Below, one piece after another: positions 36,076 through 45,763 of a stretch of DNA of 64,000 nucleotides. Under the pieces are notes generated by a model. That model was not told where the DNA came from. It did no database searches and saw only the letters and a list, made by a program, of their open reading frames with translations. Source of the DNA: Acinetobacter sp. ANC 4805. Lineage in GTDB: Bacteria > Pseudomonadota > Gammaproteobacteria > Pseudomonadales > Moraxellaceae. A program made the position numbers and the translations under genes. The first letter of the stretch is position 1, and every line of letters starts with the position of its first letter. The stretch lies in assembly GCF_022549495.1 (NCBI RefSeq), contig NZ_JAKZGD010000005.1, positions 186,001-250,000 on the forward strand, given 5' to 3'.

Positions 36076-36102
36076 AAACGCAGCTCAAGCTGCGTTTTTT
36101 TT
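36076..36102 (+). terminator. Terminator of the leu operon
   Basis: AAACGCAGCT - ca - AGCTGCGTTT followed by a T run, 17 bases after the leuB stop. Confidence 0.9.
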
Positions 36103-36119
36103 ACTCTAGTTCTAGAAAG

Positions 36120-36506
36120 CTAGCAAGCTTTGCCTTCATAACGAATCGAGCGAGCGATTTGTTGTTGATCGAGTTCAAAGATAATATGACAGTAAAAATT
36201 GATGTCATAAGATTGACTATAAGTTGTGCTCGTGGAAAGATGAGAGCCATCTGAAATTCCCATATTCATAGGTATAGGGATATTCATAGGTCGAAGTACT
36301 GTAAAAACTAAATTTTGATTGGTCTTTTGAGGTTGTTTTAATGTTTGATAGCCTAGGCTTCTCAGATTAAGATTTTGTTGAATATTATCGGCTGATTGAC
36401 CAATATAAGGTTGTAAGTAGTCTTGGAGTTTAACAGATTGCCATCCGGGTGTTGTACAACCTTGTAGAATGAGAAAAAAAGCAAATATAAAATATTTAGA
36501 ATTCAT
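36120..36506 (-). CDS. Predicted lipoprotein, function unknown
   Basis: 128 residues with a short signal peptide and lipobox (FFLILQGC, Cys near residue 16). The body contains LQDYLQPYIGQSADNIQQNLNL and ends with a Cys. No family recognised. It converges on leuB and has its own upstream region of 165 bases shared with the divergent LprI-like gene. Confidence 0.72.
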   Translation of the reverse strand: MNSKYFIFAFFLILQGCTTPGWQSVKLQDYLQPYIGQSADNIQQNLNLRSLGYQTLKQPQKTNQNLVFTVLRPMNIPIPMNMGISDGSHLSTSTTYSQSYDINFYCHIIFELDQQQIARSIRYEGKAC

Positions 36507-36671
36507 CCTGATAATTTCCTTATATTGATATGAAATATTGAAATTTTATGTATTCTATTGCTTAAATCAAATAAAGACAAAAATATACAAACTTGTCTAT
36601 TTTTTGGCAATATTCAATTCAAATAAAATATGCTTAGATATGTTGCATAATGAGGCGATTGGGAAAACTTG

Positions 36672-37043
36672 ATGCGCAAGATAATACTTGGACTTATATG
36701 TGGAGCTTTAGCGCCATTAAGCTATGCGGATAATTGTGATAAGGCTCGTAATACCTATGATGATATTTATTGTACCAATAAAATTTATGCCAGTGCTGAT
36801 GCAGATTTAAATAAAAATTATCAGCAATTAAGACATCAACTTAATGAGACACAACAAAAAATTCTTAAAAAGTCACAGCTCGCATGGATTCGTCATCGAG
36901 ATGCTCAGTGTACCGATGATCAGCAAAATAGTGTAAATGTGCAATGCCGATTGAGTACGACACAAGAACGTAATCATTGGTTAGTAGAGCGGTTGCGTGA
37001 ATGTCAAACAATTGGATGTAAGACAACTCGTTTAAGTGAATAA
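36672..37043 (+). CDS. LprI/DUF1311-like secreted protein
   Basis: 123 residues: signal peptide MRKIILGLICGALAPLSYA, then DNCDKARNTYDDIYCTNKIYASADADLNKNYQQLRHQLNETQQKILKKSQLAWIRHRDAQC, the DUF1311 (lysozyme inhibitor LprI N-terminal-like) pattern with paired cysteines and the LKKSQLAWIRHRDAQC signature. Periplasmic location expected; lysozyme inhibition is only a possibility. An in-frame TTG three bases upstream is disregarded in favour of the ATG. Confidence 0.82.
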   Translation: MRKIILGLICGALAPLSYADNCDKARNTYDDIYCTNKIYASADADLNKNYQQLRHQLNETQQKILKKSQLAWIRHRDAQCTDDQQNSVNVQCRLSTTQERNHWLVERLRECQTIGCKTTRLSE

Positions 37044-37063
37044 ATAACAAAAATTAAGCATAG

Positions 37064-37091
37064 AAAAAAAGCCACGAAATGTGGCTTTTTT
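37064..37091. terminator. Bidirectional terminator between the LprI-like gene and infA
   Basis: AAAAAGCCAC - gaaat - GTGGCTTTTT with A and T runs on both sides, between convergent genes. Confidence 0.85.
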
Positions 37092-37106
37092 GCATTCACG
37101 AATCTC

Positions 37107-37328
37107 TTAGCGCGCGCGGTAAGTGATACGACCCTTTGTTAAGTCATAAGGTGTCATTTCAACTTTTACACTGTCGCCCGTCAAAATACGGATATAGTGT
37201 TTACGCATTTTACCAGAAATGTGAGCAATAACTTCGTGACCGTTTTCTAAACGTACACGGAACATCGTATTAGGAAGCGTTTCGGTGACAACGCCTTCGA
37301 ACTCAATGAGTTCCTCTTTATTGGCCAT
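37107..37328 (-). CDS. infA: Translation initiation factor IF-1
   Basis: 73-residue S1/OB-fold protein, [71 protein letters not shown] in outline, nearly identical to other gammaproteobacterial IF-1. It binds the ribosomal A site during initiation. AGG lies upstream of the ATG. It is monocistronic here. Confidence 0.98.
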   Translation of the reverse strand: MANKEELIEFEGVVTETLPNTMFRVRLENGHEVIAHISGKMRKHYIRILTGDSVKVEMTPYDLTKGRITYRAR

Positions 37329-37558
37329 AGCCTACCTGATGATCAAATTGGAAAGGGGCAAATTATAGTCAATTTATTTGAATTTTACAAGGTTAAGTCA
37401 CAGCAAACCTTTTAGATGTTTATTAGTAAAAACTGTCAGACAATCGACAATTTTTTTTAACAAAAGAAGCAGAATATTGTTGTCAGTTTGGTCAATCAAC
37501 GTTAATCTAAAAATTATTGTTATTGTCACAAGAACGTATCTACAGGGAAGGGCACTGC

Positions 37559-38566
37559 GTGGGTCAGTTAACAGATGCATCAGTTGTATTGCGCTTTGGT
37601 TATCAGGCAATTCGTAAAGCAGGATTGCCAACTGAAGAGATTCTAACAAAAGCAGGAGTGGCACTTAATCAAATTGATACCAATGCAAGAACACCATTGA
37701 GTGCACAAAATGCATTTTGGATTGCTGCACAGGAAGTGAGTCATGATCCAGATATTGGTTTGCATTTAGGCGAACATTTACCACTCTATCGTGGTCAAGT
37801 GATTGAACATTTATTTATCAGTAGCGAAACTTTTGGTGAGGGGCTAAAGCGCGCTTTAGCTTATCAACGCCTCATTAGTGATGCTTTTGATGCAAAGTTA
37901 ATTGTAGAAGATGGTCGTTGTTACTTAACCAATGGCGAACAATTTTGGTCAGATAGTTTGGTCAATCGCCATTTTTCTGAATGTGCGATGTCAGGTATTT
38001 TGCGTTTCTTTAAATTTATTACTGAAGGTCAATTTCAGCCGATTTATATTGATTTCAATTTTAATGATGGCGCAAATGATGATGAATATTTCAGAGTATA
38101 TGGTTGTCCTGTGAGTTTAGGACAAAAAGCAACACGCTTATATTTTGATGCGGCTGTACTTGATTATCCATTGTGGCAAGCTGAACCAGAATTACTGCAA
38201 CTGCATGAACAACTCGCAATTGAGAAGTTACAAGAATTAGCACGTTATGATTTAGTTGGTGAGGTTCGCCGTGCCATTGGTTCAACTTTAGAAAGTGGTG
38301 AAACAACCTTAGAAACGGTTGCAGCTCAATTGAGCATCACACCACGTCGCTTAAGAACACAACTTAGTGAGGCGAATACCAGCTTCCAGCAGATTCTTTC
38401 AGATTATCGTTGTCGTTTAGCGAAGAAACTATTGGCGAATACCAATGAAAGTGTAGAACGGATTGTGTACCTCACTGGTTTTTCTGAACCAAGTACCTTC
38501 TATCGAGCATTTAAGCGTTGGACGAATGAAACGCCTGTCGAATATCGTAAGCGTAAACAGCGTTGA
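37559..38566 (+). CDS. AraC-family transcriptional regulator (Arabinose_bd type)
   Basis: 335 residues. The N-terminal 190 match the AraC-like ligand-binding domain found in OruR/ArgR-like regulators. The C-terminal HTH_18 domain contains LETVAAQLSITPRRLRTQLSEANTSFQQILSDYRCRLAKKLL and VERIVYLTGFSEPSTFYRAFKRWTNETPVEYRK. The GTG start at 37559 is preceded by AAGGG at six bases, and homologues begin MGQLTDASVVLRFG. The frame reaches an earlier TTG at 37517 without ribosome binding site support. Target unknown. Confidence 0.87.
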   Translation: MGQLTDASVVLRFGYQAIRKAGLPTEEILTKAGVALNQIDTNARTPLSAQNAFWIAAQEVSHDPDIGLHLGEHLPLYRGQVIEHLFISSETFGEGLKRALAYQRLISDAFDAKLIVEDGRCYLTNGEQFWSDSLVNRHFSECAMSGILRFFKFITEGQFQPIYIDFNFNDGANDDEYFRVYGCPVSLGQKATRLYFDAAVLDYPLWQAEPELLQLHEQLAIEKLQELARYDLVGEVRRAIGSTLESGETTLETVAAQLSITPRRLRTQLSEANTSFQQILSDYRCRLAKKLLANTNESVERIVYLTGFSEPSTFYRAFKRWTNETPVEYRKRKQR

Positions 38567-38578
38567 TTGTTATAAAAG

Positions 38579-38610
38579 AAAAAGCCTTATCTGACGATAA
38601 GGCTTTTTTT
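38579..38610. terminator. Bidirectional terminator between AraC gene and truA
   Basis: AAAGCCTTATC - tgac - GATAAGGCTTT with A and T runs on both flanks, between convergent genes. Confidence 0.88.
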
Positions 38611-39406
38611 ATTCAGGTAAATTCAGCCATTGTGGCCCTAAAGGCAACTGCGGCAGATTAAACTCATCTGGATAATAGGCTTGGATAAAGTACAGACCAT
38701 CGGAAGGAGCGGTAATACCCGCAGCGGTACGGTCTTCTGCGGCGAACATGGTATCAATATGATCAATCTCATATAGACCTTGTCCGATTTCCAACAAACA
38801 TCCCATGATATTCCGCACCATGTGGTGCAAGAAGCCATCGGCTTGAATATCTAAGACCAGATAGCGACCATGTTCAAATAAACGACAATGTTTGATATGG
38901 CGTATAGGTTGATTGGACTGGCATGCTGCTGCGCGAAACGTCTCAAAATTATGAGTTCCTTCGAATTTTGTTGCAGCGGCAATCATCTTCTGTATGTCTA
39001 ATGTTTGATAGAGATGAGTCACTTGCTTATACAATAAGGCTGGGCGAGTGGGTGCGTTATACACCACATAACGATAACGTCGTGCCACGGCTTTAAAACG
39101 AGCATGGAAGTTTTCATCCATGCATTTAATCCACTGGATTGAAATATCTTTGGGAAGTTGACTGTTAGCCCCACGAATCCAGCCGAGTTCAGGACGGATT
39201 GCTTCAGTGTCGAAATGCGCCACCATGTTGGTTGCATGCACACCGGCATCCGTACGGCCAGCACCATGCAATACAATCGGTTCATTGGCAATGTTACTTA
39301 GAACTTTTTCTATGCTTTCTTGAATAGTGATAACGCCAGCCTGTTGGGTTTGCCAACCACGGTATTGAGTACCGCAAAATTCAATACCAATTGCATAACG
39401 TTGCAT
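38609..39406 (-). CDS. truA: tRNA pseudouridine(38-40) synthase
   Basis: Makes pseudouridine at positions 38-40 of the tRNA anticodon arm. 265 residues with GTQYRGWQTQ near the N-terminus and the catalytic Asp in GAGRTDAGVHA (D53). The later GFLHHMVRNIMGCLLEIG motif is also typical. It is downstream of an asparaginase gene on the same strand (15-base gap), and truA also lies downstream of fimV and asd in Pseudomonas. Confidence 0.96.
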   Translation of the reverse strand: MQRYAIGIEFCGTQYRGWQTQQAGVITIQESIEKVLSNIANEPIVLHGAGRTDAGVHATNMVAHFDTEAIRPELGWIRGANSQLPKDISIQWIKCMDENFHARFKAVARRYRYVVYNAPTRPALLYKQVTHLYQTLDIQKMIAAATKFEGTHNFETFRAAACQSNQPIRHIKHCRLFEHGRYLVLDIQADGFLHHMVRNIMGCLLEIGQGLYEIDHIDTMFAAEDRTAAGITAPSDGLYFIQAYYPDEFNLPQLPLGPQWLNLPE

Positions 39407-39421
39407 GTTCTAACCTCAATA

Positions 39422-40390
39422 TTAGTGTTGATGCCAATGTTCGAACCATTGTTCGTGGGTTGGGTATTTTAAATACATTTGCAGTGTTTTTGCATATAAA
39501 TCGGCATGGCTATGACAATCATTGAGCAAAACTTTGGCAGTTTGAATCCATGAGCTTACCGCATAACGTTGATCTAGTTGCCCAAAGGTGACTTGGGTGC
39601 TCACAATCGGCAGGCATTGTCGTTGATACAATTGTTCAAATAAGCTAAGAATTTCATCATTGATGGCTATATTGCCTGTACCAAAACCTTGCAAAACTAG
39701 GAAGTGAGGTGGGGCAATCAGTATATTTTTTAACTGTAAAATCAATTGCTCTTTTGCAATTGGCTGCAACATCAAATTGAGCAGGCTGAGTTGATCTGCT
39801 TGCTCAATTTGTTCATCTTTTACAATAAAATGATCAGATGTGGTTTTACAAAATTGTTCTGCTTTGATACCAACAAAAGCATCGAGCTCTGTAGTATGTG
39901 CTTTTAATGTGGTTTGTGCATGAAAAATTTGTTGGTGGAAGGCAAGATAAACACCGCTAGGTAAATTAAGCACCTGTTCGAGAGCGAAATATAGATTTCC
40001 AATCGCATCGGTGAATTCGCGGGTATTGTTACCTTCAATATTGAGTAAAGGATATTGGCTGCCTGTAATAATGGTATGACAGGAGTGCCCCAAGAAACGG
40101 GCAAGTGTTGCCGCAGCATAGCTCAGCGTATCTGTCCCATGAATAATGACAAAGTGTTGGAAACCACTGAGTTGTAATTGCTGGATCTGTTGTACTAATT
40201 TTAACCAGTCTGTTGCAGTGCAAGCACTACTGTCTTTAATACTTGGTGCAGCAAAACATTCGACTGATAAATGAGAGGGAATTACCTTGGTTAATAAAGG
40301 TAAAAATTCCTGTTGAGGCATTGGCATGAGTGGTTCACCAATACAACCAAATGTCCCACCCATATAAATTAAAGCAATTTTTTTCATCAT
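39422..40390 (-). CDS. Type I-like asparaginase
   Basis: 322-residue asparaginase-family hydrolase (L-asparagine to aspartate and ammonia). The two catalytic threonine regions are IYMGGTFGCIG near the N-terminus and the HGTDTLSYAAATLA motif near residue 84; ITGSQYPLL follows. No signal peptide, so cytoplasmic type I is likely. It may start at 40390 or 40387 (two adjacent ATG codons), and neither has a ribosome binding site: the T tract of the upstream terminator directly abuts the start. Cotranscription with truA is likely. Confidence 0.85.
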   Translation of the reverse strand: MMKKIALIYMGGTFGCIGEPLMPMPQQEFLPLLTKVIPSHLSVECFAAPSIKDSSACTATDWLKLVQQIQQLQLSGFQHFVIIHGTDTLSYAAATLARFLGHSCHTIITGSQYPLLNIEGNNTREFTDAIGNLYFALEQVLNLPSGVYLAFHQQIFHAQTTLKAHTTELDAFVGIKAEQFCKTTSDHFIVKDEQIEQADQLSLLNLMLQPIAKEQLILQLKNILIAPPHFLVLQGFGTGNIAINDEILSLFEQLYQRQCLPIVSTQVTFGQLDQRYAVSSWIQTAKVLLNDCHSHADLYAKTLQMYLKYPTHEQWFEHWHQH

Positions 40391-40416
40391 AAAAAAAGCA
40401 GTCTGAGAGACTGCTT
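40391..40416 (-). terminator. Terminator after the FimV C-terminal-like gene
   Basis: AAGCAGTCT - gag - AGACTGCTT, with seven T residues on the minus strand that run straight into the start codon of the asparaginase gene. Confidence 0.8.
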
Positions 40417-40434
40417 ATATTAGACTGATCAAAT

Positions 40435-41607
40435 TCAGGAAGCTATTTGATTCAGTAACATTTGTGAGCGTTGTTGTTGCTCCGCATTTAAAAGCGTTTG
40501 GCTGCTTTTTAATAATTCGCGTGCAGACTCATAGGCACCTAGCTCGATATATTGTTCAGCGAGGTCTAAATTAAGTTCTGCTTCATCTAGTTGCTGTAGG
40601 TCAGGAAATGATTGTACTAAAGGATCATGAACGGCAACTGACGCGCTTTCAGCGCTTGCTTCGATAGGCTCGACTTGAACAGCAGTTTCAGTAACTTCAA
40701 CTTGCTTATCTGCTTTTGGTTCAAAATTGAAATCTAAAGTAGGTGCTGCTTCAGTTTTTTGTTCTGTAAGCTCTAGATTTGATAAATTAAAATCTAATTC
40801 AGGTTTTGCTTCTTCAACAGTAGGCGCAGACTCTAAATTAAATGAAAATTCTAAAGGAGCAGGTTCTTTGCTTTCTTGTGGTTCAATTGTCGTAGGTGCA
40901 GCTTCAACAGATTCTTTTTTCTCAAATGAGAAATTAAAGTCTAATGGCTGAACTTCTGTCACAGGTTCAGCTGCTTTCACTTCTTCTGCTGGAGCAACAT
41001 ATTCAGATTGTAAATCATCAAAAGATTGCGATGCTGCAGAAGGCGTTAATGCATCAAAGTCTGCGGTATTTTGTGGCGCAACAGGGGTGTCAGGCGCACT
41101 TGGTTGGTGAAAATGATTTGAAGAAGAACTAAATTCAATCGAATCGGGTTGTTTATTCTTTTCATATTCACGTTGTTTTGCTTCAGCCGCATAAGCAATA
41201 TCTTCTAGCTTTAAGGCATGAATATGTTTGATCAATTGATCAATCGCAAAATCATCTTTCTGTGCCAAATGAATGTCAAGTAAGAACAAATATAATTCAT
41301 GCTGAGAATTATCTTGCTTTAAGATCTGATTGATCTGAGCCTCAACACTTTGGTATTGACCATTTTGAATTTGTTGTTCGATTTTTTGGCGTAAAGCATC
41401 TGAAATCGCAGTGGTGGTTGGCGGGGCAGATTCCTGCTCTTCACGTGCTAATGTTGTACGTGAAGTCTTAGTTGTAGCTGCTTTTTTCGTTGATTTTCCT
41501 GTAGCACCTTTTTTAGGTGTTGCAGTATTTTGGTTGCCACTGCGTTTTTTTAAAACGATTGCAACAACTAATGCAACGATTAGCAGTACAATTATTATAG
41601 TTGACAT
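40435..41607 (-). CDS. FimV C-terminal-like protein (membrane anchor plus cytoplasmic TPR region)
   Basis: 390 residues. A single membrane helix at the extreme N-terminus (MSTIIIVLLIVALVVAIVLKKR) is followed by a basic stretch, a helical region (IEQQIQNGQYQSVEAQINQILKQDNSQHELYLFLLDIH), a long acidic E/P/A-rich linker with repeats of the type PLDFNFS/LEFSFN/LDFNLS, and a final LNLDLAEQYIELGAYESARELLKSS. This last piece is the FimV C-terminal domain that binds partner proteins in Pseudomonas. It has its own ribosome binding site (AAGGGG) and lies 61 bases after the N-terminal half gene. Together the two rebuild FimV. Confidence 0.78.
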   Translation of the reverse strand: MSTIIIVLLIVALVVAIVLKKRSGNQNTATPKKGATGKSTKKAATTKTSRTTLAREEQESAPPTTTAISDALRQKIEQQIQNGQYQSVEAQINQILKQDNSQHELYLFLLDIHLAQKDDFAIDQLIKHIHALKLEDIAYAAEAKQREYEKNKQPDSIEFSSSSNHFHQPSAPDTPVAPQNTADFDALTPSAASQSFDDLQSEYVAPAEEVKAAEPVTEVQPLDFNFSFEKKESVEAAPTTIEPQESKEPAPLEFSFNLESAPTVEEAKPELDFNLSNLELTEQKTEAAPTLDFNFEPKADKQVEVTETAVQVEPIEASAESASVAVHDPLVQSFPDLQQLDEAELNLDLAEQYIELGAYESARELLKSSQTLLNAEQQQRSQMLLNQIAS

Positions 41608-41668
41608 GATCTATACCCCTTAAAGATAGAGCCGCTTTGGTGCAAATTTATGAGAATCTTCTCGTAAC

Positions 41669-43174
41669 TTAGCGTGTTGGCTTTTTAGTTTCCTGCTGTG
41701 CTTTCAGCTGATTTTGTAACTCAGCAAGCCGAGTATTTAAGAGCTGAATACGTTGTTCCTTGGTACGTAATGCCAATTCTAACTGTGTTACGTTTCTTTG
41801 TAATGTAACGGTTTTTTCTCGTGCTGTCATAACTTTTAATGATAAATCTGCACTGGTTTTCTGCTGTAGTGTGTCTTTTTTCGCACTTACAGTACTTGAA
41901 TCTTGATTGCTTTCAGCGACAAGTGACATTTCAGCTTGTTGTAAGCGATATTTGGCCTTGTTTGATGTTGGATGGGTTGTTTGTGCAACAGTTTGATTTG
42001 TTGTTGTATTTCGACGAGTTAGATTTGTATTGAGATTGAAATTTAAACGAGATCCTTGTCTCAAGCGATTTGCATTACCGCCGATAAAGGCATGTTCATT
42101 TTGTGCTTTGATTTGAGTCATAACTTTAGCAACAGGCTGCTGAGTTTGTGCTGCGATTTGCTGAGCGATACTCCACAACGATTCATTACGTTGCACAACA
42201 TGTTGTTGGGCTTGATTATTCACTGGAGCCGTTGAATTATTGCTTGAGACTGGTGTCTTTTTCTTAGCTTGTTGTGCTGTATTTGGGGGCTGTTGTTGCT
42301 TTTTACTTTTTTCTGGTTGCTCCACAGGCTTTGGATCAAGTGCTTTTAACTCTTTCTTCACTGGTGAAGTATCAGGGGTATCTGTCGCTGTAGCCATTGC
42401 TTGAATTGGCGGTTGTTTGTTAATAATTGTGGTTGGTTTGGGTTCAACTTTTATTGGGGCTGGGGTAATGGTATTGCTGTTTAGCTCAATTTTGCTGCTT
42501 GTTTGGGCTGTCACTGTTGCTTGAGTTGGGATTGGTGTTGTCGTAACAGATATAGCTGTTGTAACCGATGGTTTTTGTTGCGAGTTGTTCAATGCCGGTG
42601 GAATAGCCGATGATATATTTAATAAATTTTCTTGTTTTAAATTAGGTTCTTTTGTATCTGTTATCTTTGTAGTTGTCGGTGAACTGAATCGAGTACTTTC
42701 AGGTAAGTTTAGCGCGATATCTTTTTCACTGACAATATATTTAGGTGAAAGTGATTTTTCATTAGCAGCCGTTTTGGTTGATAGTGTTTTTGTACTTCTC
42801 CCCATAGATTGCTTAATGTGTTTTAAATGCGTTGCACCACTCTCTTGAATTTTTAAAATAATATTCAGTTCGGCATCGGTCATTGGTCGTGTAGAGGTCA
42901 TTACAATCACGCCTTCGCCTTGTGCATTACGACGCGTATAAAAATTGAGACCGCTAGGAGGTTGATGTGCTGCACCAATCATGAGTAGATCTTCTGGCGT
43001 CGCTAAGCTTACCTCTAACTTGGCATTTGGGTTAGCTTGATGAAAGCTCATTTCAGCATAGAGTAATTCACCAGGCGCAGACTGAATTTGCAATGGATCG
43101 AGTGTAATCGCATAAAGGTGTTGCGAAGAAATGATGGCTAAAATGGCAACTTTTAATTTGTTATAAACAGTCAT
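41669..43174 (-). CDS. fimV: FimV N-terminal-like periplasmic protein with LysM-like domain
   Basis: 501 residues: a signal peptide (VAILAIISSQHLYA), the FimV N-terminal domain (LDPLQIQSAPGELLYAEMSFHQANPNAKLEVSLATPEDL), a Pro/Thr/Gln-rich spacer, a LysM-like unit (VVQRNESLWSIAQQIAAQ...VMTQIKAQNEHAFIGGNANRLRQGSRLNF) and a C-terminal coiled coil (VTLQRNVTQLELALRTKEQRIQLLNTRLAELQNQL). In Pseudomonas, FimV is one ~900-residue protein used for type IV pilus function and polarity. Here it stops before the membrane helix, and a second gene supplies the rest. Upstream lies asd, as in Pseudomonas. Confidence 0.82.
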   Translation of the reverse strand: MTVYNKLKVAILAIISSQHLYAITLDPLQIQSAPGELLYAEMSFHQANPNAKLEVSLATPEDLLMIGAAHQPPSGLNFYTRRNAQGEGVIVMTSTRPMTDAELNIILKIQESGATHLKHIKQSMGRSTKTLSTKTAANEKSLSPKYIVSEKDIALNLPESTRFSSPTTTKITDTKEPNLKQENLLNISSAIPPALNNSQQKPSVTTAISVTTTPIPTQATVTAQTSSKIELNSNTITPAPIKVEPKPTTIINKQPPIQAMATATDTPDTSPVKKELKALDPKPVEQPEKSKKQQQPPNTAQQAKKKTPVSSNNSTAPVNNQAQQHVVQRNESLWSIAQQIAAQTQQPVAKVMTQIKAQNEHAFIGGNANRLRQGSRLNFNLNTNLTRRNTTTNQTVAQTTHPTSNKAKYRLQQAEMSLVAESNQDSSTVSAKKDTLQQKTSADLSLKVMTAREKTVTLQRNVTQLELALRTKEQRIQLLNTRLAELQNQLKAQQETKKPTR

Positions 43175-43265
43175 CTCGATCCATGAAAAAGTGATGTTTT
43201 AGTCAATTCAAAAGTATACATTACTGTGATGTAAATGAATTGTAAAATATTCATCTTTCATAAAA

Positions 43266-43300
43266 AACAAAAGCCGATCAAATGTGATCGGCTTTTGTTT
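43266..43300 (-). terminator. Terminator of asd
   Basis: CAAAAGCCGATCA - aatg - TGATCGGCTTTTG, a 13-bp stem with T-rich flank on the transcribed strand, 16 bases after the asd stop. Confidence 0.88.
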
Positions 43301-43315
43301 TTTAAATGTTTTTGC

Positions 43316-44434
43316 TTAAGCGTTCTTGTATTCAACTAAAATGCGAAGCATACGACGTAACGGCTCAGCAGCGCCCCAAAGTAGCTGATCGCCTACTGTG
43401 AATGCGCCTAGATACTCTTTACCCATATTGAGTTTGCGTAAACGACCGACCGGAACAGTTAAAGTACCAGTCACCGCAACAGGGGTAAGATCAGTCATTG
43501 AGGCTTCACGTGTATTCGGAACAACTTTCGCCCATTGGCTTGATTGACGAATCATGTCTTCGATTTCATCAAGCGCAACATCTTTTTTCAATTTCAAAGT
43601 GATGGCTTGAGAGTGACAACGCATTGCACCGATACGAACGCAGTGTCCATCAATAGGGACGATTTGTTGATTACCTAAAATCTTGTTGGTTTCAACTTGA
43701 CCTTTCCATTCTTCTTTCGATTGACCGCTTTCGAGTTGTTTGTCGATATAAGGGATCAATGAACCTGCTAATGGCACACCAAAGTTAGATTTCGGAAAAC
43801 TTTCGCCACGTTGTAATTCAGCAATTTGACGGTCAATGTCAAGAATTGCAGATTTTGGATCATCTAATAAGGTTTTGGTATTGTTGTACAAATAGCCCAT
43901 GCCAGTGATCAGTTCACGCATGTTTTGCGCGCCAGCACCAGAAGCGGCTTGATAAGTCATTGAGGTTGCCCATTCCACTAAATTATTTTGGAATAGAGAA
44001 CCCAAGCCCATCAACATTAAAGAAACTGTGCAGTTACCACCTACAAATGTTTTAGTACCATTGACTAAACCATCTTTGATAACATTTAAGTTAACTGGAT
44101 CAAGTACGATGATTGCATCATCAGCCATACGTAGTGTAGACGCAGCATCAATCCAGTAACCATCCCAACCTTCAGCTTTCAGCTTAGGGAAAACTTCAGA
44201 GGTATAATCACCACCTTGACAGGTTAAAATGACATCCATTTGCTTCAGACTATTAATGTCTGATGCATCCATAAGTGCTGGGGCAGTCTTACCACCAAAT
44301 GAAGGCGCTTCGCCACCTGCATTACTGGTAGAAAAATAGAATGGCTCAATATGAGCAAAATCATTCTCTTCAACCATACGTTGCATCAGGACAGAACCAA
44401 CCATCCCACGCCAACCGACCAGACCTACTTTCAT
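43316..44434 (-). CDS. asd: Aspartate-semialdehyde dehydrogenase
   Basis: Reduces aspartyl phosphate to aspartate semialdehyde, the branch to lysine/DAP, threonine and methionine. 372 residues with the NADP site [13 protein letters not shown], catalytic Cys135 in [10 protein letters not shown], and the late [14 protein letters not shown] motif with the catalytic His. GAGG lies upstream of the ATG at 44434; the frame's extra 23 upstream codons lack family similarity. Confidence 0.97.
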   Translation of the reverse strand: MKVGLVGWRGMVGSVLMQRMVEENDFAHIEPFYFSTSNAGGEAPSFGGKTAPALMDASDINSLKQMDVILTCQGGDYTSEVFPKLKAEGWDGYWIDAASTLRMADDAIIVLDPVNLNVIKDGLVNGTKTFVGGNCTVSLMLMGLGSLFQNNLVEWATSMTYQAASGAGAQNMRELITGMGYLYNNTKTLLDDPKSAILDIDRQIAELQRGESFPKSNFGVPLAGSLIPYIDKQLESGQSKEEWKGQVETNKILGNQQIVPIDGHCVRIGAMRCHSQAITLKLKKDVALDEIEDMIRQSSQWAKVVPNTREASMTDLTPVAVTGTLTVPVGRLRKLNMGKEYLGAFTVGDQLLWGAAEPLRRMLRILVEYKNA

Positions 44435-44623
44435 GTCATTTTGCCTCGGTATGTAAAAAACTTTAAAGGGGTTAGAGTGTATCAAAAGCGACCACAACTG
44501 CAAGCTTTACGTAAATAAAACGATAATTTTATTGAGTGGAATAACTTGTTTGTATTAGATAGAAAATTGATAACGCTATAACTTTATTAAGAAATCTCAA
44601 ATAATCCTAAGAGTACAATTAAC

Positions 44624-45733
44624 ATGATATGGATTGAATTTTGTGCAGTATTGGTTATTTGGTTGAGTCTATGGTCATTGATTCCTCGTGATGAGTGGTG
44701 GTTTCGAGTTGCTGACTTTCCACGATTGCAAATTTTAGCGATAGGTCTCGGTGCTTTCGTCGGTTTCCTATTTATGCAAACTGAATGGGCTCTGCACAGC
44801 AAGTTTTTATTTGTTGGCGTTATTGCTGCAGTCGCTTTTCAGTTGAAAATGATATTGCCTTATACACCTATATGGAAGAAACAAGTTCAGCAAGTCAGGC
44901 AGGGGCAGTTAAATACAGCGCAACAACTTTCGGTGTTAGTGGCAAATGTTCTGACTCCCAATAATAAATATCACTTACTTTTGCAGCATATTCATGACTT
45001 ACAACCAGATATTATTTTAACGCTTGAGTCAGATCAGATTTGGCAAAATGCATTAGAACCGATAGAGCAAGCTTATCCGTATCGCGTTGCTGTACCTTTA
45101 GATAATTTATATGGTATGCATTTATATAGCCGTCTAGCTTTAATTGAGCCTGAGATTAAGTTTATTTTAAGTGATGAGATTCCATCGATACATGCTTCGG
45201 TAAAATTGCGCTCAGGCATCCATGTCCAATTATATTGTTTACACCCCAAGCCACCTAGTCCAACTGAAGCTAAAGATTCAACTCTAAGAGATGCTGAACT
45301 TTTAATGGTTGGTGATCGAATTAAAGATTTAGATCAAAGCTGTATCGTCATGGGGGATTTAAATGATGTGGCATGGTCAAGAACAACGCGCTTATTCCAA
45401 CGCATAAGCGGTTTGCTTGATCCTCGGGTGGGACGATATTTTATGAATACTTTTCATGCAGACTATCGATTCTTACGTTGGTCTTTAGATCATATTTTTC
45501 ATAGTACTGATTTTGGTTTGGTTGAGATGAAACGGTTGTCTCATATTGGTTCAGATCATTTTCCGATTTATGTGGTTTTACAAACGGGGCGTATTTTTGA
45601 ACAACAGCAAGAAGAGTTAGAACAAACGGCTGACGATGAGCAAGAAGCACAACAGACGATTCAAGAGGGAATAAAAAAGGCTGAGCAAGAGGAGAAACAA
45701 GTTGTAGATGAATTAGCTCAACCATATAAATAG
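44624..45733 (+). CDS. Membrane-anchored endonuclease/exonuclease/phosphatase (EEP) family protein
   Basis: 369 residues: three hydrophobic N-terminal segments (to about residue 85), then an EEP domain with LSVLVANVLTPNN, ILTLESDQIW (metal-binding Glu), LYCLHPKPPSP, CIVMGDLNDVAWS (the GD-x-ND motif) and SHIGSDHFPIYV (SDHFP motif). The C-terminus is a Glu/Gln-rich coiled coil. The active site faces the cytoplasm or periplasm depending on helix number, which I cannot fix. The substrate is unknown. Confidence 0.83.
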   Translation: MIWIEFCAVLVIWLSLWSLIPRDEWWFRVADFPRLQILAIGLGAFVGFLFMQTEWALHSKFLFVGVIAAVAFQLKMILPYTPIWKKQVQQVRQGQLNTAQQLSVLVANVLTPNNKYHLLLQHIHDLQPDIILTLESDQIWQNALEPIEQAYPYRVAVPLDNLYGMHLYSRLALIEPEIKFILSDEIPSIHASVKLRSGIHVQLYCLHPKPPSPTEAKDSTLRDAELLMVGDRIKDLDQSCIVMGDLNDVAWSRTTRLFQRISGLLDPRVGRYFMNTFHADYRFLRWSLDHIFHSTDFGLVEMKRLSHIGSDHFPIYVVLQTGRIFEQQQEELEQTADDEQEAQQTIQEGIKKAEQEEKQVVDELAQPYK

Positions 45734-45763
45734 ATCAATTAGTGAAATCTAAATACAGAGTGA

